Below, one piece after another: positions 41,072 to 45,760 of a DNA stretch of 45,760 nt (positions are counted from its first letter, which is position 1; the number at the start of each line of letters is the position of its first letter). Source of the stretch: Planctomycetaceae bacterium (GTDB lineage Bacteria; Planctomycetota; Phycisphaerae; Phycisphaerales; SM1A02). The stretch covers positions 1 to 45,760 of the forward strand of contig NYWY01000016.1 in NCBI GenBank assembly GCA_002685335.1, in the 5' to 3' direction. A program made the position numbers and the translations under genes. Under the pieces are notes generated by a model that was given only the letters and a program-made list of their open reading frames with translations, was not told the DNA's origin and did no database searches.

Positions 41072-41993
41072 GATCGCCACCTTCGTGATTCGCGACGGCC
41101 CGCTCCAAGGCTTCCAGAACCCGTGGCATCCGCGTGCTGGGCTCGAAGGCGTCGGCCCCCGGCACCACGACGATTCTCGGGGGCGTCGACCAACCGAGGG
41201 CCTCGAGCCAGGCGATGGTCTCGGTACCGTCGTCGTCCCCGGAGAACACAAGGATCTTGTCCGGCTCGGCTCCCAGCAGGGTCTCCACCGACCAGGCCCG
41301 CCAGCCTCCGGACGGCGCCAGATTCCGGAATCCCGCCGCGGCGATGATTTCCCCGAGGTAGGTGTCGCGGCCCGCGACGCCGACCGGATCGACCGAGTGG
41401 AGCGCCACCACCCCCGGAGAATCCGGACCGAACGGTCGTCGGCATCGGGCGGCGATGTCCCGCAATCCCGCCCGGCGTTCCTCGATCCGTGATGGTTCGG
41501 CAAGTTCCAGTCGTTCGATCTCGTCAAGGAGGGTGAGAAGATTCGACACCCCGTCCAATCGTCCACCCGCGAGTTGGAAGCCCAGGCGATCACGGAGCCC
41601 GAGCAGCACCGGATCGATCCCGGTCGCCGGAGGTTGATGCAGGACCACCGCAGGGCGGATGGCGACCAGCACCTCCGCGTCAACCCCTTCCAGGGTTCCC
41701 ACCACCGGCCGATCGTCGACGCCGCGGCACCACGGTGTTCTTCCCACCACCTCGTCGCCGACCCCGAGGTCGATCAGGGTGGTGGTGATCGCCGGGGAGA
41801 GGCTGACCACCCCGCCGGTGGCCCGGGCTTCCGACCCTCCGGCGGATTCACCGCGGTCACACCCAGCCGATGCCGCGAAGATCGCGAGCATCGTGATCCA
41901 ACACCGAATTCCCCGCGAGATCCCCGCTCCTGCGGGGCCGGGTACGACGCCGCGGGGGCGAATGGCGGAGGATGGATGACGTGACTGGTGCAT
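41064..41993 (-). CDS. Periplasmic substrate-binding lipoprotein (BtuF type)
   Basis: A 309-residue binding protein. The N-terminus has a signal peptide with lipobox: CWITMLAIFAASAGC, with Cys as the lipidated residue near 45. The mature part has the BtuF/FepB fold: VVSLSPAITTTLIDLGVGDEVVGRT, LEGVDAEVLVAIRPAVVLHQ, VALHSVDPVGVAGRDTYLGEIIAAAG and a long helix (LLTLLDEIERLELAEPSRIEERR) between the lobes. ATG 41993 has no Shine-Dalgarno, but TACTGT (42007-42002, minus) ends eight bases upstream, so the message may be leaderless. It is the first gene of the F-C-D importer. No cobalamin riboswitch can fit in the 47-base gap to the divergent gene. Confidence 0.85.
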   Translation of the reverse strand: MHQSRHPSSAIRPRGVVPGPAGAGISRGIRCWITMLAIFAASAGCDRGESAGGSEARATGGVVSLSPAITTTLIDLGVGDEVVGRTPWCRGVDDRPVVGTLEGVDAEVLVAIRPAVVLHQPPATGIDPVLLGLRDRLGFQLAGGRLDGVSNLLTLLDEIERLELAEPSRIEERRAGLRDIAARCRRPFGPDSPGVVALHSVDPVGVAGRDTYLGEIIAAAGFRNLAPSGGWRAWSVETLLGAEPDKILVFSGDDDGTETIAWLEALGWSTPPRIVVVPGADAFEPSTRMPRVLEALERAVANHEGGDRG

Positions 41994-42000
41994 CGGGCCG

Positions 42001-42007
42001 TACAGTA
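42001..42007. promoter_or_regulatory. Shared divergent -10 element TACAGTA
   Basis: TACAGT (42001-42006) reads as a TAnnnT -10 for the plus-strand gene at 42041, and its complement TACTGT (42007-42002) does so for the minus-strand BtuF gene at 41993. The two overlap in one seven-base site in a 47-base divergent gap. Confidence 0.4.
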
Positions 42008-42040
42008 CCGGTTCCAACGTTCCTCTCGACGGAGTCTCCG

Positions 42041-42712
42041 ATGCCGATTCTGAAGTCGTTTCGTCGCCTCTTCGGTCCCAACCAGCCGGTGGAGATCGAC
42101 ATCTCCGATTCCTCCGCCCCTGCCACCGGCGAAGTCTCCGACGCCCTCGCCCCCGTGTCCGACCCCGGACCGGGCGTGATCGACGCCTTCGAGGTGCTCG
42201 GACGGGTGGAATCCGCAATCGAGTCCGGCCGACGGATTCAGGATCAGGCCCTCCGCTCCATCGAAGCGATCCCGCGTGCGGTGACCGAGTTGGAACGGGT
42301 TGGTTCGGGCCAGGCTGATCTGATCGAAGCCGTTCGTGAACTGGGCACCAACCAGGAGCAGCGAGCGGAGGCGGAGTCCGCGGTCCTCTCGCGACTCGCC
42401 GACCTCCTAGACCGTGAGTCCGCGTTGTTCGGACTGGTGCAACAGCAGCTCGACGCCAACCATCAGCTCGCCGAGGAGACCGCCAAACGGCTCGATCAAC
42501 TCGGGTCGTCGCTGCACGAGACGGCACGGACCAATCGAGCCACCGCCGAAGCGATGGAGGCGTTGACCTCGGATCTCCGGGCGCGGGAACAACGAAGCGA
42601 GGAACGCGCGGGTGCGATGCAGGGCTGGATCGTGACCTGCGTGGTCGCCTGCATCGCGGCCACCGTCGCGTCGATCGCCCTGGCCTGGGCGGTGCTGGGA
42701 TCTTCCAGCTGA
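42041..42712 (+). CDS. Tail-anchored coiled-coil protein of unknown function
   Basis: A 223-residue protein starting at ATG 42041, with GGAG seven bases upstream. The N-terminus MPILKSFRRLFGPNQPVEI is short and basic, then an acidic linker, then about 130 residues of heptad-rich helix (VIDAFEVLGRVESAIESGRR, ELERVGSGQADLIEAVREL, LFGLVQQQLDANHQLAEE). The C-terminus, WIVTCVVACIAATVASIALAWAV, is a single membrane helix followed by only a few residues, so the protein is tail-anchored. The form recalls methyl-accepting or scaffold coiled coils, but there is no signalling motif. It diverges from the importer and converges with the MsbA-like gene. Confidence 0.7.
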   Translation: MPILKSFRRLFGPNQPVEIDISDSSAPATGEVSDALAPVSDPGPGVIDAFEVLGRVESAIESGRRIQDQALRSIEAIPRAVTELERVGSGQADLIEAVRELGTNQEQRAEAESAVLSRLADLLDRESALFGLVQQQLDANHQLAEETAKRLDQLGSSLHETARTNRATAEAMEALTSDLRAREQRSEERAGAMQGWIVTCVVACIAATVASIALAWAVLGSSS

Positions 42713-42780
42713 TCCCGGACCGGTCGGCGAGCGTGGCCGAAGGCGGGGATTTCACCACGGCGGCACGCCGAACGGTTGAT

Positions 42781-44601
42781 TCAGGCGGGCGAGAGCTGGG
42801 TTCGAGCCAGCCTCGCGTAGACGTCGCACCGATCCAGAAGTTCCTCGTGCCGCCCATGATCGACCACTCGACCCTCGTCCATCACCACGATCCGATCCGC
42901 GGCCAGGACCGTGCTCAGTCGGTGGGCGATCACCAGGACCGTGCGTCCGGTGCGGAATTCCCCGATCGCGAGATTGATCTGCTCTTCGCTTTCCGCGTCA
43001 ATCTGGCTCGTGGCCTCGTCGAGAATGAGCAGGGCGGGGTTTCGCAGGAGCGCTCGGGCGATCGCGATTCGCTGTCGTTGTCCGCCGGAGAGCGACGTGC
43101 CGAGCTCGGCCACCATGGTGTCGTACTTCGCCGGCAGGCGTTCGATGAATCCCGCGGCGTAGGACTTGGCCGCGGCGGCATGGATCGCCGCGTCATCGGC
43201 CTCCAGTCCGAAGGCGATGTTCTCGCGAATCGTGCCGCGGAAGAGCACCGTCTCCTGGGTGACCACTCCGATCTGCCGCCGAAGTGATTCCAGACGGACG
43301 GTTCGGATGTCGGTCCCGTCGAATTCGACCCGTCCCTGATCCGGATCGAACAGCCTGGGAAGCAGCGAGAGCAGCGTGGTCTTCCCGCAACCGTTGGGCC
43401 CGACGATGGCGATCTGCTCGCCGAAGCCGATGGTGAGGTCGACCCCCGCGAGGGCCTCCTGATCCGCGCCGGGATAGCGATAGCGGACATCCTGGAAGCG
43501 AAGCTCGCGGTCATGCCTGGCCAGCACCGGAAAATCAGCGGTCAACTGATCCTCGTCCGGCTCTTCCAGCAGCTCGTCGAGTCGCTCCGCCGGCGCGGAC
43601 GCGGCCTGAATCTCGTTGAACACCCCGGCGAGGGGCTGGAGCGTGCCGCCCGCGACGCCGAGGGCGCCAAGAGTCAGCATGAACGAGTCGAAGTCCATCG
43701 AACCCTGGAGAATCTGTCGGGCGGCGACCAGGGCCAGAACCATGAGCACGAACACCGCCAGCAATTCGACCACCGGATTGGCCAGGGAGCGGGCGGTTCG
43801 AATTCGAAGTTCCTCCCGCAGCACCGATTCGTTGGCGGCGGCGAATCGCTGCTGGGCATCGTTCTCCGCGGTCGCGGTCTTCACCGCCCGAATTCCCTGG
43901 ATCGACTCGTTGGAGACGCGAAGCAGGTCTTCCTGAGCCTCCAGGGCCGCACGGGTCGCCCGACGGATTCGTCGACCGAGGGCTCGAAGCACGCCTCCGA
44001 GCACCGGAGCGATCACCAACGCGAACAGGGTCAGCCGCCAGTCGAACCAGATCGCCGCAGCGAAGGCGGCCCCGCCCTTGGTGACGTGCGCGACGGAGCG
44101 ATTCGTGAGGGCCAGCATGCCGCCCTGCAGCGACATCGAGTCCTTGTTGATCCGACTGACCAGTTCCGCGGCCCCCCGCCGCTGAACCGAGCCCAGTGGC
44201 ATCGAAAGCACGTGACGGAACACCTCGGCTCGAATGTCCGCCACGGTTCGACTCGCCAGTTCGAGGGCGAGGAATTGATGGAGGAAGTTCGCGGTCGCAC
44301 CCACGACCGTGAGGACCGCGAGGCCGGACATGATGGCGACCACCGCCGAAAACGGATCGGTCGGCAGGAGATCGACGAGACCCTCGGGAATCCGCAGCCA
44401 CTCGCGATTGGCGTTGTATTGCGTGATGAGGGTGGCCACGGTCTCGTTGCCCTCGCCCGCGAGAATGATCCGCAGCAACGGTCCCAGGCTGAGCAGTCCC
44501 GCGCCCAGACCACCGGCGGAGATCAGCGCGAAGAAGATCCCCCCGAAGAACAGGCCGGGGCGGCGAAGCAGACGTGGAAGTAGGTGTCGTAGACCGGCCA
44601 T
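42781..44601 (-). CDS. MsbA-like ABC exporter (fused membrane and ATPase domains)
   Basis: A 606-residue half-transporter. I start at ATG 44601 (MAGLRHLLPRLLRRPGLFFGG). Six membrane helices lie in the first 330 residues, followed by an ATPase domain: RFQDVRYRYPGADQEAL, Walker A GPNGCGKTTLLSLLP, the Q-loop GVVTQETVLFRGTIRENIAFG, signature LSGGQRQRIAIARALL, Walker B LLILDEATSQID and the His switch LVIAHRLSTV. This is the B-type exporter family of MsbA, which flips lipids or lipid A, and of multidrug exporters; the sequence does not decide which. It lies 101 bases after aroA on the same strand. Confidence 0.95.
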   Translation of the reverse strand: MAGLRHLLPRLLRRPGLFFGGIFFALISAGGLGAGLLSLGPLLRIILAGEGNETVATLITQYNANREWLRIPEGLVDLLPTDPFSAVVAIMSGLAVLTVVGATANFLHQFLALELASRTVADIRAEVFRHVLSMPLGSVQRRGAAELVSRINKDSMSLQGGMLALTNRSVAHVTKGGAAFAAAIWFDWRLTLFALVIAPVLGGVLRALGRRIRRATRAALEAQEDLLRVSNESIQGIRAVKTATAENDAQQRFAAANESVLREELRIRTARSLANPVVELLAVFVLMVLALVAARQILQGSMDFDSFMLTLGALGVAGGTLQPLAGVFNEIQAASAPAERLDELLEEPDEDQLTADFPVLARHDRELRFQDVRYRYPGADQEALAGVDLTIGFGEQIAIVGPNGCGKTTLLSLLPRLFDPDQGRVEFDGTDIRTVRLESLRRQIGVVTQETVLFRGTIRENIAFGLEADDAAIHAAAAKSYAAGFIERLPAKYDTMVAELGTSLSGGQRQRIAIARALLRNPALLILDEATSQIDAESEEQINLAIGEFRTGRTVLVIAHRLSTVLAADRIVVMDEGRVVDHGRHEELLDRCDVYARLARTQLSPA

Positions 44602-44702
44602 GGACGGATCGAATTCCCAATGTCCCCGAGATGGCCTCGGAGAGTCCGAAGCGTACGGGATCCTCGCTTCGAAGGACGCCACGACCGAAGCCGGTCCGAG
44701 TC

Positions 44703-45760
44703 TCAAGCGCCGGCGGGCACCAGTTCCTCCAGCTCGGACCAGAATCCGGGATGGCTCTTCCCCACGCAAGCCGGGTCCTCGATGTCCAGCGGACCGAGGC
44801 TTCGAGCGAGAATCGCGAACGCCATCGCCATCCGGTGGTCGTCCCAGGTTCCGATCGAGACCACCGATCCCCCGCGGCGGGCGTCAACCGGGGCGGGGGT
44901 GATCTGCAGCGAATCGGGCTCCTCGTTCACCGAACATCCCACCTTTCGGAGCTCGATCGCGAGGGCGGCGACACGATCACACTCCTTGACGCGAAGGGTC
45001 TCCAGGCCGAAGAGTCGACTCGGACCCGATGCCACCGCGGCGAGCGCGGCGAGGCCGACCGCGGCGTCCGGAAAATCGGCACAATCCAGGTCCACCCCCC
45101 GAGGCGGGGCGTCGCTGGTCACGATCGTGCGGTCATCGAGGCCTTCGACCCTGCATCCGAAACGCTCGAGCGCTCCGATCGCCGCGGCGTCGGGCTGACG
45201 ACTCTCGCGACCGAGCCCCAGGATCTCGATCCGGGACCCCGGATGCGACGCCGCAAGGACCGCCGGATACACCGCGCTGGAGGCATCGGGCTCGATCTCG
45301 AGATCGAAACGGGGAATGACCTGCGACGGAATCCTCACCGACCGAAGTCCTCCGTCCACCCGCCGTTCGATCACGAGGTCGATTCCCACTCGTTCAAGGA
45401 CGTCGAGCGTGAGTTCGAGGTAGGTCGGACTGGTCGGTGGTTCCACGAACCGGAGCGTGACCCCCTCGGCGGTCGACGGGGCGACCAGCATGACGGCCGA
45501 CACGAACTGGCTGCTGGCGGTTCGCCCGACGTCGATCAGGCCTCCACGAAGTCCTGCTCCGGACGGTCGAACCACGAGGGGGAGACACCCCGCTCGGTCG
45601 AGGAACTCGATCTCGGCTCCGATCGCCGCCATCATCGCCACACCCTCACCGACCGGACGTTGCCGCATCCGGGGTGAACCGTCGATCCGAACCGGCAGTC
45701 TGGCCAGTCCCGCGGCGGCGATCATGAATCGTGCCGGCGTTCCTCCGGCACCGAGGTCGA
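44703..45760 (-). CDS. aroA: 3-phosphoshikimate 1-carboxyvinyltransferase (partial, N-terminus outside window)
   Basis: The frame is open to the window edge; about 352 residues are visible. It makes EPSP from shikimate 3-phosphate and phosphoenolpyruvate in aromatic amino acid synthesis. The visible start DLGAGGTPARFM corresponds to the LGNAGTxxR substrate-binding motif. Others follow: RMRQRPVGEGV, GRTASSQFVSAVMLVAP, SPTYLELTLDVL, DASSAVYPAVLAAS, LRVKECDRVAALAIEL with the catalytic KESDR-type segment, TWDDHRMAMAFAIL and CVGKSHPGFWSELE. An internal ATG at 45725 is not the true start. The gap between aroA and the exporter gene (44602-44702) shows nothing definite. Confidence 0.95.
   Translation of the reverse strand, partial: DLGAGGTPARFMIAAAGLARLPVRIDGSPRMRQRPVGEGVAMMAAIGAEIEFLDRAGCLPLVVRPSGAGLRGGLIDVGRTASSQFVSAVMLVAPSTAEGVTLRFVEPPTSPTYLELTLDVLERVGIDLVIERRVDGGLRSVRIPSQVIPRFDLEIEPDASSAVYPAVLAASHPGSRIEILGLGRESRQPDAAAIGALERFGCRVEGLDDRTIVTSDAPPRGVDLDCADFPDAAVGLAALAAVASGPSRLFGLETLRVKECDRVAALAIELRKVGCSVNEEPDSLQITPAPVDARRGGSVVSIGTWDDHRMAMAFAILARSLGPLDIEDPACVGKSHPGFWSELEELVPAGA

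Noticed and set aside
44602..44769. Extension of the MsbA-like gene start to 44769
   Set aside because: The added 56 residues are Arg/Gly-rich with no membrane character and overlap the end of aroA; the ATG at 44601 fits the family.
1..45760. Defence island, prophage, CRISPR or insertion sequence
   Set aside because: No spacer arrays, transposases, integrases, terminal repeats or phage proteins were found. The single HEPN-like gene is not enough for a defence call.

Overview
The window is about 45.8 kb of GC-rich, densely packed bacterial chromosome. It most likely comes from a planctomycete of the class Phycisphaerae. The main reason is the C-terminal pair of dockerin-like repeats (D-x-N-x-D-G then ADFG/ADVG ... 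LWGPC) closing the first, partial gene, a tag typical of that group. Secreted and membrane proteins with lineage-specific tails, a sulfatase, GTG/TTG starts and very short intergenic gaps fit the same picture. The placement is inference. I see no transposase, integrase, CRISPR array, rRNA or phage module; one tRNA gene (Leu, anticodon CAA) is present.

Layout. 1-3.8 kb: end of a dockerin-tagged secreted protein with a good terminator, an MlaE-type lipid transport permease without its ATPase, a transglutaminase-like secreted protein whose active-site His position is a Cys, and a secreted protein of unknown function. 3.9-11.6 kb (minus): a translesion-synthesis cassette, SRAP peptidase, ImuA, ImuB and DnaE2. 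ImuB and DnaE2 abut exactly, and the ImuA frame runs about 540 nt into imuB. 11.7-15.8 kb: a methyltransferase with a large unusual N-terminal half, a PAS hybrid histidine kinase, a 37-residue membrane protein just upstream of the kinase, then tRNA-Leu. 16.1-19.1 kb: an LplT-like MFS transporter, a GDPD-like phosphodiesterase and a HEPN-like protein. 19.1-24.8 kb (minus): a five-gene run headed by a divergent sigma-factor-like protein, followed by two unrecognised proteins, a large protein with a Lon-type Ser/Lys protease domain but no AAA+ part, and a SMUG1-type uracil-DNA glycosylase. 24.9-30.1 kb: glycogen phosphorylase overlapping an amidohydrolase, and a sulfatase. 30.1-36.5 kb: IMP dehydrogenase, then a divergent cluster of a PilT ATPase, a membrane-anchored PilB-like protein with a broken Walker A motif, and a CvpA-like membrane protein. 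36.5-39.3 kb: accB-accC and a proline-rich membrane protein. 39.3-42.0 kb: a BtuFCD-type ABC importer with overlapping genes. 42.0-45.8 kb: a tail-anchored coiled-coil protein, an MsbA-like ABC exporter and the C-terminal part of AroA.

How the genes work together. The SRAP-ImuA-ImuB-DnaE2 block should form one damage-tolerance unit. ImuA/ImuB would recruit DnaE2 to lesions and SRAP would protect abasic sites in single-stranded DNA. The PilT / degenerate PilB-like / CvpA-like block looks like a motility or envelope machine with a non-ATPase membrane partner. The sigma-like to SMUG1 run is the best candidate here for an undescribed system: its gene order, a 4-nt GTGA overlap and a strong ribosome-binding site at its head suggest co-expression, but three of its members have no function I can name. 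Housekeeping genes (accBC, guaB, aroA, glgP) show the window is core chromosome rather than an island.
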